Positions 34,101 through 47,300 of a stretch of 64,000 bases of DNA are shown piece by piece. Positions within the stretch are counted from its first letter, which is position 1. Every line of letters starts with the position of its first letter. This DNA comes from Elmis aenea (taxonomy: Eukaryota > Arthropoda > Insecta > Coleoptera > Elmidae). Position numbers and translations under genes: made by a program. The notes under the pieces are model-generated. The model saw nothing but the letters and a program-made list of their open reading frames with translations, did not search any database and had not been told where the DNA came from. The DNA lies in assembly GCA_947652605.1 (NCBI GenBank), contig CANTFG010000231.1, forward strand, positions 124,001 to 188,000, written 5' to 3'.

Positions 34101-36262
34101 GGGATGAAGGAGGGGATGAAGGAGAAGATGAAGGAGGGGATGAAGGAGGAGATGAAGGAGGGGATAAAGGAGGGGATAAAGGAGGAGATAAAGGAGGAGA
34201 TGAAGGAGGGGATGAAGGAGAAGATGAAGGAGGGGATGAAGGAGGGGATAAAGGAGGAGATAAAGGAGGAGATGAAGGAGGGGATGAAGGAGGAGATGAA
34301 GGAGGGGATAAAGGAGGGGATGAAGGAGGGGATGAAGGAGGGGATGAAGGAGGAGATGAAGGAGGGGATGAAGGAGGAGATGAAGGAGGGGATGAAGGAG
34401 GAGATAAAGGAGGAGATAAAGGAGGAGATGAAGGAGGGGATGAAGGAGGAGATGAAGGAGGGGATGAAGGAGGGGATAAAGAAGGGGATGAAGAAGGGGA
34501 TGAAGGAGGGGATAAAGGAGGGGATGAAGGGGGAGATGAAGGAGATAAAGTAGGAGATGAAGGAGGAGATGAAGGAGGAGATCAAGGAGGGGATAAAGGA
34601 GGAGATAAAGGAGGAGATGAAGGAGGGGATGAAGGAGGAGATGAAGGAGGGGATAAAGGAGGGGATGAAGGAGGGGATGAAGGAGGGGATGAAGGAGGAG
34701 ATGAAGGAGGGGATGAAGGAGGAGATGAAGGAGGGGATGAAGGAGGAGATAAAGGAGGAGATAAAGGAGGAGATGAAGGAGGGGATGAAGGAGGAGATGA
34801 AGGAGGGGATGAAGGAGGGGATAAAGAAGGGGATGAAGGAGGGGATGAAGGAGGGGATAAAGGAGGGGATGAAGGAGATGATGAAGGAGGGGATCAAGGA
34901 GGGGATGAAGGAGGAGATGAAGGAGGGGATGAAGGAGGGGATGAAGGAGGGAATGAAGGAGGGGATGAAGGAGGAGATAAAGGAGGAGATGGAGGAGATA
35001 AAGGAGGAGATGAAGGTGGGGATGAAGGAGGGGATGAAGGAGGGAATGAAGGAGGGGATGAAGGAGGAGATAAAGGAGGAGATGAAGGAGGAGATAAAGG
35101 AGGAGATGAAGGAGGGGATGAAGGAGGAGAGGAAGGAGGGGATGAAGGAGGAGATGAAGGAGGGGATGAAGGAGGGGATAAAGGAGGAGATAAAGGAGGA
35201 GATGAAGGAGGAGATAAAGGAGGGGATGAAGGAGGAGATAAAGGAGGAGATGAAGGAGGAGATAAAGGAGGAGATGAAGGAGGGGATAAAGGAGGAGATG
35301 AAGGAGGGGATAAAGGAGGAGATGAAGGAGGGGATGAAGGAGGAGAGGAAGGAGGGGATGAAGGAGGAGATGAAGGAGGGGATGAAGGAGGGGATAAAGG
35401 AGGAGATGAAGGAGGAGATGAAAGAGGAGATGATGGAGGAGATGGAGATGAAGGAGGAGATGATGGAGGAGATGACGGAGGAGATGAAGGAGAAGATGAA
35501 GGAGGAGATGAAGGAGGAGAAGAAGGAGGAGATGAAGAAGGAGATGAAGGAGGAGATGAAGGAGGAGATGAAGGAGGAGATGAAGGAGGAGATGAAGGAG
35601 GAGATGAAGGAGGAGATGAAGGAGGAGATGAAGTAGGAGATGAAGGAGGAGATGAAGGAGGAGATCAAGGAGGAGATGAAGGAGGAGATGAAGGAGGAGA
35701 AGAAGGAGGAGATGAAGAAGGAGATGAAGGAGGAGATGAAGGAGGAGATGAAGGAGGAGATGAAGGAGGAGATGAAGGAGGAGATGAAGGAGGAGATGAA
35801 GGAGGAGATGAAGGAGGAGATGAAGGAGGAGATGAAGGAGGAGATGAAGTAGGAGATGAAGGAGGAGATGAAGGAGGAGATGAAGGAGGAGATGAAGTAG
35901 GAGATGAAGGAGGAGGTGAAGGAGGAGATGAAGGAGGAGATGAAGGAGGAGATGAAGGAGGAGACGAAGGAGGAGATGAAGGAGGAGATGAAGGAGGAGA
36001 TCAAGCAGGAGATGAAGGAGGAGATGAAGGAGGAGATGAAGAAGGAGATGAAGGAGGAGATGAAGGAGGAGATGAAGGAGGAGATGAAGAAGGAGATGAA
36101 GGAGGAGATGAAGGAGGAGATGAAGTAGATGAAGGAGGATATGAAGGAGCAGATGAATGAGCAGATGAAGGAGCAGATGAAGGAGCAGATGAAGGAGCAG
36201 ATGAAGGAGGAGATGAAGGAGGAGATGAAGGAGGAGATGATGGAGGAGATGAAGGAGATGAA
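31119..36262 (+). repeat. Purine-rich minisatellite, copy 2 (5.1 kb)
   Basis: Starts with the same AAGGAGATGAAGAAGAAGG as copy 1 and ends with the same GATGGAGGAGATGAAGGAG block fused to GGTAATCAACC. Flanks match copy 1: the GAAGCAGGAGATAAAGC blocks lie near 31431, 31659 and 32149 (here with GAAGCTGG), and a GGAGATGGAGATG/GATGACGGAGG block near 32505-32700 recurs near 35440. A G-rich inner block (33401-35400) is inserted relative to copy 1. All length changes visible are multiples of 3, so one minus-strand frame stays open over the whole array. Confidence 0.96.
33401..35400 (+). repeat. G-rich inner block of the purine array, copy 2
   Basis: Here many units read GGAGGGGATGAAGGAGGA or GGAGGGGATAAAGG, giving a 24-bp dimer register (a GGGG unit alternating with a GGAG unit). 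Larger internal repeats exist: runs with GATAAAGAAGGGGATGAAG recur near 34475 and 34815. Copy 1 lacks this block altogether. Because the same flanking unit types occur on both sides, it looks like an expansion from one mutated unit. Runs of GG and GGGG a few bases apart could form G-quadruplexes (inference). Confidence 0.85.
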
Positions 36263-39104
36263 GGTAATCAACCACGGCCGTCCGAAAAAGATCCTTTAAA
36301 ATACCGAGGTCGCTCGGGCGTCATCATCCGAATAAATGTTTTTGCGGTTTGCAGTCGGATCCAACGATCGCGTATCCCTTGGGCCGATCACGACGAATTG
36401 CCGGTAGGTGCGGACACATGAATACCACTAACACATTCTCCGTTGCAATGACGGTCGAGTGCAAGCACATGAATCTCCGTTGCAATGACGGTAAAAGTAC
36501 GGAAGTCGCTCGGGCTTCATCATCCGAATAAATGTTTTTGCGGTTCGCAGTCGGATCCAACGATCGCGTATCCCTCGGGCCGATCACGACGAATCGCCGG
36601 TAGGTGCGGACACATGAATACCACAACGTCTCGGCGACCCGGCGATAAAAACATCTCGGTCTACAAAAATATTCATAACTCCGTTAATTGCGGTGAGAAA
36701 ATTTTTATCCGGTGTTCGACATGTAGCTAAAAGAATAGCGCATCCGACTACGTCTAAGAAGCAAAATTTGTGAACTTTTTGGTAATCATCCACGGCCGTC
36801 CGAAAAAGTTCCTTTAAAATACCGAGGTCGCTCGGGCGTCATCATCCGAATAAATGTTTTTGCGGTTCGCAGTCGGATCCAACGATCGCGTATCCCTCGG
36901 GCCGATCACGACGAATCGCCGGTAGGTGCGGACACATGAATACCACAACGTCTCGGCGACCCGGCGATAAAAACATCTCGGTCTACAAAAATATTCATAA
37001 CTCCGTTAATTGCGGTGAGAAAATTTTTATCTGGTGTTCGACATGTAGCTAAAAGAATAGCTCATCCGACTACGTCTAAGAAGCAAAAATTGAGAACTCT
37101 TTGGTAATCATCCACGGCCGTCCGAAAAAGTTCCTTTAAAATACCGAGGTCGCTCGGGCGTCATCATCCGAATAAATGTTTTTGCGGTTCGCAGTCGGAT
37201 CCAACGATCGCGTATCCCTCGGGCCGATCACGACGAATCGCCGGTAGGTGCGGACACATGAATACCACAACGTCTCGGCGACCCGGCGATAAAAACATCT
37301 CGGTCTACAAAAATATTCATAACTCCGTTAATTGCGGTGAGAAAATTTTTATCCGGTGTTCGACATGTAGCTAAAAGAATAGCGCATCCGACTACGTCTA
37401 AGAAGCAAAATTTGAGAACTCTTTGGTAATCATCCACGGCCGTCCGAAAAAGTTCCTTTAAAATACCGAGGTCGCTCGGGCGTCATCATCCGAATAAATG
37501 TTTTTGCGGTTTGCAGTCGGATCCAACGATCGCGTATCCCTCGGGCCGATCACGACGGATTGCCGGTAGGTGCGGACACATGAATACCACTAACACATTC
37601 TCCGTTGCAATGACGGTCGAGTGCAAGCACATGAATCTCCGTTGCAATGACGGTAAAAGTACGGAAGTCGCTCGGGCTTCATCATCCGAATAAATGTTTT
37701 TGCGGTTCGCAGTCGGATCCAACGATCGCGTATCCCTCGGGCCGATCACGACGAATCGCCGGTTGGTGCGGACACATGAATACCACAACGTCTCGGCGAC
37801 CCGGCGATAAAAACATCTCGGTCTACAAAAATATTCATAACTCCGTTAATTGCGGTGAGAAAATTTTTATCCGGTGTTCGACATGTAGCTAAAAGAATAG
37901 CGCATCCGACTACGTCTAAGAAGCAAAATTTGTGAACTTTTTGGTAATCATCCACGGCCGTCCGAAAAAGTTCCTTTAAAATACCGAGGTCGCTCGGGCG
38001 TCATCATCCGAATAAATGTTTTTGCGGTTCGCAGTCGGATCCAACGATCGCGTATCCCTCGGGCCGATCACGACGAATCGCCGGTAGGTGCGGACACATG
38101 AATACCACAACGTCTCGGCGACCCGGCGATAAAAACATCTCGGTCTACAAAAATATTCATAACTCCGTTAATTGCGGTGAGAAAATTTTTATCTGGTGTT
38201 CGACATGTAGCTAAAAGAATAGCTCATCCGACTACGTCTAAGAAGCAAAAATTGAGAACTCTTTGGTAATCATCCACGGCCGTCCGAAAAAGTTCCTTTA
38301 AAATACCGAGGTCGCTCGGGCGTCATCATCCGAATAAATGTTTTTGCGGTTCGCAGTCGGATCCAACGATCGCGTATCCCTCGGGCCGATCACGACGAAT
38401 CGCCGGTAGGTGCGGACACATGAATACCACAACGTCTCGGCGACCCGGCGATAAAAACATCTCGGTCTACAAAAATATTCATAACTCCGTTAATTGCGGT
38501 GAGAAAATTTTTATCCGGTGTTCGACATGTAGCTAAAAGAATAGCGCATCCGACTACGTCTAAGAAGCAAAATTTGAGAACTCTTTGGTAATCATCCACG
38601 GCCGTCCGAAAAAGTTCCTTTAAAATACCGAGGTCGCTCGGGCGTCATCATCCGAATAAATGTTTTTGCGGTTTGCAGTCGGATCCAACGATCGCGTATC
38701 CCTCGGGCCGATCACGACGGATTGCCGGTAGGTGCGGACACATGAATACCACTAACACATTCTCCGTTGCAATGACGGTCGAGTGCAAGCACATGAATCT
38801 CCGTTGCAATGACGGTAAAAGTACGGAAGTCGCTCGGGCTTCATCATCCGAATAAATGTTTTTGCGGTTCGCAGTCGGATCCAACGATCGCGTATCCCTC
38901 GGGCCGATCACGACGAATCGCCGGTTGGTGCGGACACATGAATACCACAACGTCTCGGCGACCCGGCGATAAAAACATCTCGGTCTACAAAAATATTCAT
39001 AACTCCGTTAATTGCGGTGAGAAAATTTTTATCCGGTGTTCGACATGTAGCTAAAAGAATAGCGCATCCGACTACGTCTAAGAAGCAAAATTTGAGAACT
39101 CTTT
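36263..39104 (+). repeat. Seven 518/322-bp modules, copy 2
   Basis: Module starts: 36263 (518), 36781 (322), 37103 (322), 37425 (518), 37943 (322), 38265 (322), 38587 (518). The block 36781-37942 (322+322+518 = 1162 bp) is repeated as 37943-39104, with the same variants in the same places (ATCTGGTG tail, GGTTGG). Copy 1 has a single, altered version of this block, so the 1162-bp duplication is a difference between copy 1 and copies 2 and 3. Confidence 0.94.
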
Positions 39105-39490
39105 GGTAATCATCCACGGCCGTCCGAAAAAGTTCCTTTAAAATACCGAGGTCGCTCGGGCGTCATCATCCGAATAAATGTTTTTGCGGTTTGCAGTCGG
39201 ATCCAACGATCGCGTATCCCTTGGGCCGATCACGACGGATTGCCGGTAGGTGCGGACACATGAATACCACTAACACATTCTCCGTTGCAATGACGGTCGA
39301 GTGCAAGCACATGAATCTCCGTTGCAATGACGGTAAAAGTACGGAAGTCGCTCGGGCTTCATCATCCGAATAAATGTTTTTGCGGTTCGCAGTCGGATCC
39401 AACGATCGCGTATCCCTCGGGCCGATCACGACGGTTCGGCGGTAGATGCAGACACATGAACACCTCACCGCGGCGACCCGGCGAAAAATT
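39105..39490 (+). repeat. Terminal, diverging module, copy 2
   Basis: Counterpart of 13405-13790 at an offset of 25,700 bp. It has the same divergence after CGATCACGACGG and the same loss of the AT-rich tail. Confidence 0.85.
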
Positions 39491-39790
39491 CGTTCGTCGT
39501 CCGCGGACGACTGAGCGCATGTTAGGCCGTAAAGTTGTCTATAGTACCGCGGTACCTGGAGCGACCGTATCCGTTTCGATTACGGATTTTTCCCGCGTCA
39601 CAGCGGAATAAGTGCGTGTTTCGAATATTGCGAGGCGACGAAAATTCCCGATCGTTCGGCGGAGTCCAGTCTCTCCTTGGCGTATCCGAAAGCATACGAC
39701 AATTTTTGTTAACACCACAACGTGCCCGCGGGTGTCCGCCAAGTTTCGACTTGACGGCCCCCAAAATGCGGGCTACATCATCCGAATATT
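39491..39790. other. GC-richer linker with palindromes, copy 2
   Basis: Counterpart of 13791-14090. The 16-bp CCGCGG palindrome is at 39496-39511. It reads CCGTATCCG where copy 1 has CCGTCTCCG. No gene is recognised. Confidence 0.75.
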
Positions 39791-40735
39791 AGGCACTGTG
39801 CGTTGCTCTAAAAACAACCTTAGGGTTAATCAGCCTTCGGGCTTCAGTTTCAGCCTCCGGGCTTGACAACCACTACTTTCATATACCACAGGAGCTTGCT
39901 CCAGCATAAGGTAGCCAATTGCTTCGTCATATAATTAGTGACGCCAATACTACTGACTTACGTTCTGGCAGGGTGTGGAACTCGGTAGTGCAGTTTCCAC
40001 GCTGCATCTGTTGAGACAGCCCTTAGCTCGGGGATTCGTCTTGTCGCGAGGCGAGACCCCGATACCTTAAGTAACCTCCGGGTTAACAGCCTTCGGGCTT
40101 GATATACCTTTACATACCACAGGAGTTCAGCTCCTATACACTCCGTCGCTTTAGCGACGCCAATATATAATACCTGCGGGTAATTTATTGTCTGAGTATT
40201 AGGCACTGTGCGTTGCTCTAAAAACAACCTTAGGGTTAATCAGCCTTCGGGCTTCAATTTCAGCCTCCGGGTTTGACAACCACTACTTTCATATACCACA
40301 GGAGCTTGCTCCAGCATAAGGTAGCCAATTGCTTCGTCATATAATTAGTGACGCCAATACTACTGACTTACGTTCTGGCAGGGTGTGGAACTCGGTAGTG
40401 CAGTTTCCACGCTGCATCTGTTGAGACACAGCCCTTAGCTCGGGGATTCGTCTTGTCGCGAGGCGAGACCCCGATACCTTAAGTAACCTCCGGGTTAACA
40501 GCCTTCGGGCATAAATTTCAGCCTTCGGGCTTGATATACCTTTACATACCACAGGAGTTCAGCTCCTATACACTCCGTCGCTTTAGTGACGCCAATATAT
40601 AATACCTGCGGGTAATTTATTGACCGAGTATTAGGCACTGTGCGCTGCTCTAAAAACAACCTTAGGGTTAATCAGCCTTCGGGCTTCAGTTTCAGCCTCC
40701 GGGCTTGACAACCACTACTTTCATATACCACAGGA
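39791..40735 (+). repeat. Hairpin-rich 410/432-bp tandem repeat, copy 2
   Basis: Units start at 39791 (410 bp), 40201 (432 bp) and 40633 (103 bp, broken off). The hairpin set is as in 14091-15035. In the second unit the CGTCGC/GCGACG stem reads CGTCGC-TTTA-GTGACG (about 40576-40591), a change that leaves a G-U pair if transcribed. The second unit also has an extra ATAAATTTCAGCC segment, which accounts for most of the 22-bp length difference. Confidence 0.85.
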
Positions 40736-41306
40736 CGGTCAAAGGTACAAGCACATTCTCGGTCGCAATGACGGGCAAAAATACTAACACATTCTCCGTT
40801 GAAATGACGGTCGAGTGCAGACACAAGAATCTCCGTTGCAATAACGTTAAAAATGCAGACCAATTCTCCGTTGCAATGACGGTCAAAGGTACAGGCACAT
40901 TCTCCGTTGCTATGGCGGTCGAATGCAGACACAAGAATCTCCGTTGCAATACCGGTAAACGTGCAGGCCCATTCTCCGTTGCATTGACGGTCAAATCTAC
41001 AGCCACATTCTCCGTTGCTATGACGGGCAAAATTAGACACATTCTCCGTTGCAATGACGGTCGAGTGCAAGCACATGAATCTTTGTTGCAATGACGGTAA
41101 AAGTACGGAAGTCGCTCGGGCTTCATCATCCGAATAAATGTTTTTGCGGTTCGCAGTCGGATCCAACGATCGCGTATCCCTCGGGCCGATCACGACGATT
41201 CGCCGGTAGGGCAAGAATACTAACACATTCTCCGTTGCAATGACGGTCGAGTGCAGACACAAGAATCTCCGTTGCAATAACGTTAAAAATGCAGAATGTG
41301 CCTGTA
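40736..41306 (+). repeat. Degenerate minisatellite of about 35 bp with embedded module fragment, copy 2
   Basis: Counterpart of 15036-15606 with the same order of variant units and the same module fragment (about 41096-41210). I saw no length difference from copy 1. Confidence 0.88.
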
Positions 41307-41394
41307 CCGAGGGTCCGAGGGTCCGAGGGTCCGAGGGTCCGAGGGTCCGAGGGTCCGAGGGTCCGAGGGTCCGAGGGTCAGAGGGTCCGAGGGT
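41307..41394 (+). repeat. CCGAGGGT x11 array, copy 2
   Basis: Eleven 8-bp units, one more than copy 1. CAGAGGGT is again next to last, followed by AGTTTTAAG of the satellite. Confidence 0.96.
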
Positions 41395-44300
41395 AGTTTT
41401 AAGAAAATCGATTTTTTTGTCGAAAAAAGTGCAAAGACTATAGACTTTGTACTTTTCCCATTTTTCACGAAAAATTAAAAATCGTATTTAGGGGCTAATA
41501 ATCCTTAATTCGCTCATAACTAACGTGTATAAGAAGTTTGAAGCCATTTGCTGTAGTTTTAAGAAAATCGATTTTTTTGTCGAAAAAAGTGCAAAGACTA
41601 TAGCCTTTGTACTTTTCCCATTTTTCGCGAAAAATTAAAAATCGTATTTAGGGGCTAATAATCCTTAATTCGCTCATAACTAATGTGTATAAGAAGTTTG
41701 AAGCCATTTGCTGTAGTTTTAAGAAAATCGATTTTTTTGTCGAAAAAAGTGCAAAGACTATATATAGCCTTTGTACTTTTCCCATTTTTCACGAAAAATT
41801 AAAAATCGTATTTAGGGGCTAATAATCCTTAATTCGCTCACAACTAATGTGTATAAGAAGTTTGAAGCCATTTGCTGTAGTTTTAAGAAAATCGATTTTT
41901 TTGTCGAAAAAAGTGCAAAGACTTATAGCCTTTGTACTTTTCCCATTTTTCGCGAAAAATTAAAAATCGTATTTAGGGGCTAATAATCCTTAACTTGCTC
42001 GTAACTAACGTGTTTAAGAAGTTTGAAGCCATTTGCTATAGTTTTAAAAAAATCGATTTTTTTGTCGAAAAAAGTGCAAAGACTATAGCCTTTGTACTTT
42101 TCCCATTTTTCACGAAAAATTAAAAATCGTATTTAGGGGCTAATAATCCTTAATTCGCTCATAACTAACGTGTATAAGAAGTTTGAAGCCATTTGCTGTA
42201 GTTTTAAGAAAATCGATTTTTTTGTCGAAAAAAGTGCAGACTATAGCCTTTGTACTTTTCCCATTTTTCGCGAAAAATTAAAAATCGTATTTAGGGGCTA
42301 ATAATCCTTAACTTGCTCGTAACTAACGTGTATAAGAAGTTTGAAGCCATTTGCTGTAGTTTTAAGAAAATCGATTTTTTTGTCGAAAAAAGTGCAAAGA
42401 CTATAGCCTTTGTACTTTTCCCATTTTTCACGAAAAATTAAAAATCGTATTTAGGGGCTAATAATCCTTAATTCGCTCATAACTAACGTGTATAAGAAGT
42501 TTGAAGCCATTTGCTGTAGTTTTAAGAAAATCGATTTTTTTGTCGAAAAAAGTGCAAAGACTATAATAGCCTTTGTACTTTTCCCATTTTTCGCGAAAAA
42601 TTAAAAATCGTATTTAGGGGCTAATAATCCTTAATTCGCTCATAACTAATGTGTATAAGAAGTTTGAAGCCATTTGCTGTAGTTTTAAGAAAATCGATTT
42701 TTTTGTCGAAAAAAGTGCAAAGACTATATATAGCCTTTGTACTTTTCCCATTTTTCACGAAAAATTAAAAATCGTATTTAGGGGCTAATAATCCTTAATT
42801 CGCTCACAACTAATGTGTATAAGAAGTTTGAAGCCATTTGCTGTAGTTTTAAGAAAATCGATTTTTTTGTCGAAAAAAGTGCAAAGACTATAGCCTTTGT
42901 ACTTTTCCCATTTTTCGCGAAAAATTAAAAATCGTATTTAGGGGCTAATAATCCTTAACTTGCTCGTAACTAACGTGTTTAAGAAGTTTGAAGCCATTTG
43001 CTATAGTTTTAAAAAAATCGATTTTTTTGTCGAAAAAAGTGCAAAGACTATAATAGCCTTTGTACTTTTCCCATTTTTCACGAAAAATTAAAAATCGTAT
43101 TTAGGGGCTAATAATCCTTAATTCGCTCATAACTAACGTGTATAAGAAGTTTGAAGCCATTTGCTGTAGTTTTAAGAAAATCGATTTTTTTGTCGAAAAA
43201 AGTGCAAAGACTATATATAGCCTTTGTACTTTTCCCATTTTTCACGAAAAATTAAAAATCGTATTTAGGGGCTAATAATCCTTAATTCGCTCACAACTAA
43301 TGTGTATAAGAAGTTTGAAGCCATTTGCTGTAGTTTTAAGAAAATCGATTTTTTTGTCGAAAAATGTGCAAAGACTATAGACTTTGTACTTTTCCCATTT
43401 TTCGCGAAAAATTAAAAATCGTATTTAGGGGCTAATAATCCTTAACTTGCTCGTAACTAACGTGTTTAAGAAGTTTGAAGCCATTTGCTATAGTTTTAAA
43501 AAAATCGATTTTTTTGTCGAAAAATGTGCAAAGACTATAGACTTTGTACTTTTCCCATTTTTCACGAAAAATTAAAAATCGTATTTAGGGGCTAATAATC
43601 CTTAATTCGCTCACAACTAATGTGTATAAGAAGTTTGAAGCCATTTGCTGTAGTTTTAAGAAAATCGATTTTTTTGTCGAAAAAAGTGCAAAGACTATAG
43701 CCTTTGTACTTTTCCCATTTTTCGCGAAAAATTAAAAATCGTATTTAGGGGCTAATAATCCTTAACTTGCTCGTAACTAACGTGTTTAAGAAGTTTGAAG
43801 CCATTTGCTATAGTTTTAAAAAAATCGATTTTTTTGTCGAAAAAAGTGCAAAGACTATAATAGCCTTTGTACTTTTCCCATTTTTCACGAAAAATTAAAA
43901 ATCGTATTTAGGGGCTAATAATCCTTAATTCGCTCATAACTAACGTGTATAAGAAGTTTGAAGCCATTTGCTGTAGTTTTAAGAAAATCGATTTTTTTGT
44001 CGAAAAAAGTGCAAAGACTATATATAGCCTTTGTACTTTTCCCATTTTTCACGAAAAATTAAAAATCGTATTTAGGGGCTAATAATCCTTAATTCGCTCA
44101 CAACTAATGTGTATAAGAAGTTTGAAGCCATTTGCTGTAGTTTTAAGAAAATCGATTTTTTTGTCGAAAAATGTGCAAAGACTATAGACTTTGTACTTTT
44201 CCCATTTTTCGCGAAAAATTAAAAATCGTATTTAGGGGCTAATAATCCTTAACTTGCTCGTAACTAACGTGTTTAAGAAGTTTGAAGCCATTTGCTATAG

Positions 44301-47300
44301 TTTTAAAAAAATCGATTTTTTTGTCGAAAAAAGTGCAAAGACTATAGCCTTTGTACTTTTCCCATTTTTCACGAAAAATTAAAAATCGTATTTAGGGGCT
44401 AATAATCCTTAATTCGCTCATAACTAATGTGTATAAGAAGTTTGAAGCCATTTGCTGTAGTTTTAAGAAAATCGATTTTTTTGTCGAAAAAAGTGCAAAG
44501 ACTATATATAGCCTTTGTACTTTTCCCATTTTTCACGAAAAATTAAAAATCGTATTTAGGGGCTAATAATCCTTAATTCGCTCACAACTAATGTGTATAA
44601 GAAGTTTGAAGCCATTTGCTGTAGTTTTAAGAAAATCGATTTTTTTGTCGAAAAATGTGCAAAGACTATAGACTTTGTACTTTTCCCATTTTTCGCGAAA
44701 AATTAAAAATCGTATTTAGGGGCTAATAATCCTTAACTTGCTCGTAACTAACGTGTTTAAGAAGTTTGAAGCCATTTGCTATAGTTTTAAAAAAATCGAT
44801 TTTTTTGTCGAAAAAAGTGCAAAGACTATAGCCTTTGTACTTTTCCCATTTTTCACGAAAAATTAAAAATCGTATTTAGGGGCTAATAATCCTTAATTCG
44901 CTCATAACTAACGTGTTTAAGAAGTTTGAAGCCATTTGCTGTAGTTTTAAGAAAATCGATTTTTTTGTCGAAAAAAGTGCAGACTATAAGCCTTTGTACT
45001 TTTCCCATTTTTCACGAAAAATTAAAAATCGTATTTAGGGGCTAATAATCCTTAATTCGCTCATAACTAACGTGTATAAGAAGTTTGAAGCCATTTGCTG
45101 TAGTTTTAAGAAAATCGATTTTTTTGTCGAAAAAAGTGCAGACTATAGCCTTTGTACTTTTCCCATTTTTCGCGAAAAATTAAAAATCGTATTTAGGGGC
45201 TAATAATCCTTAACTTGCTCGTAACTAACGTGTTTAAGAAGTTTGAAGCCATTTGCTATAGTTTTAAAAAAATCGATTTTTTTGTCGAAAAAAGTGCAAA
45301 GACTATAGCCTTTGTACTTTTCCCATTTTTCACGAAAAATTAAAAATCGTATTTAGGGGCTAATAATCCTTAATTCGCTCATAACTAACGTGTATAAGAA
45401 GTTTGAAGCCATTTGCTGTAGTTTTAAGAAAATCGATTTTTTTGTCGAAAAAAGTGCAGACTATAGCCTTTGTACTTTTCCCATTTTTCGCGAAAAATTA
45501 AAAATCGTATTTAGGGGCTAATAATCCTTAACTTGCTCGTAACTAACGTGTATAAGAAGTTTGAAGCCATTTGCTGTAGTTTTAAGAAAATCGATTTTTT
45601 TGTCGAAAAAAGTGCAAAGACTATAGCCTTTGTACTTTTCCCATTTTTCACGAAAAATTAAAAATCGTATTTAGGGGCTAATAATCCTTAATTCGCTCAT
45701 AACTAACGTGTATAAGAAGTTTGAAGCCATTTGCTGTAGTTTTAAGAAAATCGATTTTTTTGTCGAAAAAAGTGCAAAGACTATAATAGCCTTTGTACTT
45801 TTCCCATTTTTCGCGAAAAATTAAAAATCGTATTTAGGGGCTAATAATCCTTAATTCGCTCATAACTAATGTGTATAAGAAGTTTGAAGCCATTTGCTGT
45901 AGTTTTAAGAAAATCGATTTTTTTGTCGAAAAAAGTGCAAAGACTATATATAGCCTTTGTACTTTTCCCATTTTTCACGAAAAATTAAAAATCGTATTTA
46001 GGGGCTAATAATCCTTAATTCGCTCACAACTAATGTGTATAAGAAGTTTGAAGCCATTTGCTGTAGTTTTAAGAAAATCAATTTTTTTGTCGAAAAAAGT
46101 GCAAAGACTATAGCCTTTGTACTTTTCCCATTTTTCGCGAAAAATTAAAAATCGTATTTAGGGGCTAATAATCCTTAACTTGCTCGTAACTAACGTGTTT
46201 AAGAAGTTTGAAGCCATTTGCTATAGTTTTAAAAAAATCGATTTTTTTGTCGAAAAAAGTGCAAAGACTATAGCCTTTGTACTTTTCCCATTTTTCACGA
46301 AAAATTAAAAATCGTATTTAGGGGCTAATAATCCTTAATTCGCTCACAACTAATGTGTATAAGAAGTTTGAAGCCATTTGCTGTAGTTTTAAGAAAATCG
46401 ATTTTTTTGTCGAAAAAAGTGCAAAGACTATAGACTTTGTACTTTTCCCATTTTTCGCGAAAAATTAAAAATCGTATTTAGGGGCTAATAATCCTTAACT
46501 TGCTCGTAACTAACGTGTTTAAGAAGTTTGAAGCCATTTGCTATAGTTTTAAAAAAATCGATTTTTTTGTCGAAAAAAGTGCAGACTATAGCCTTTGTAC
46601 TTTTCCCATTTTTCGCGAAAAATTAAAAATCGTATTTAGGGGCTAATAATCCTTAATTCGCTCATAACTAATGTGTATAAGAAGTTTGAAGCCATTTGCT
46701 GTAGTTTTAAGAAAATCGATTTTTTTGTCGAAAAAAGTGCAAAGACTATATATAGCCTTTGTACTTTTCCCATTTTTCGCGAAAAATTAAAAATCGTATT
46801 TAGGGGCTAATAATCCTTAACTTGCTCGTAACTAACGTGTTTAAGAAGTTTGAAGCCATTTGCTATAGTTTTAAGAAAATCGATTTTTTTGTCGAAAAAA
46901 GTGCAAAGACTATAGCCTTTGTACTTTTCCCATTTTTCACGAAAAATTAAAAATCGTATTTAGGGGCTAATAATCCTTAATTCGCTCATAACTAATGTGT
47001 ATAAGAAGTTTGAAGCCATTTGCTGTAGTTTTAAGAAAATCGATTTTTTTGTCGAAAAAAGTGCAAAGACTATAGCCTTTGTACTTTTCCCATTTTTCAC
47101 GAAAAATTAAAAATCGTATTTAGGGGCTAATAATCCTTAACTTGCTCGTAACTAACGTGTATAAGAAGTTTGAAGCCATTTGCTGTAGTTTTAAGAAAAT
47201 CGATTTTTTTGTCGAAAAAAGTGCAAAGACAGCCTTTGTACTTTTCCCATTTTTCGCGAAAAATTAAAAATCGTATTTAGGGGCTAATAATCCTTAACTT

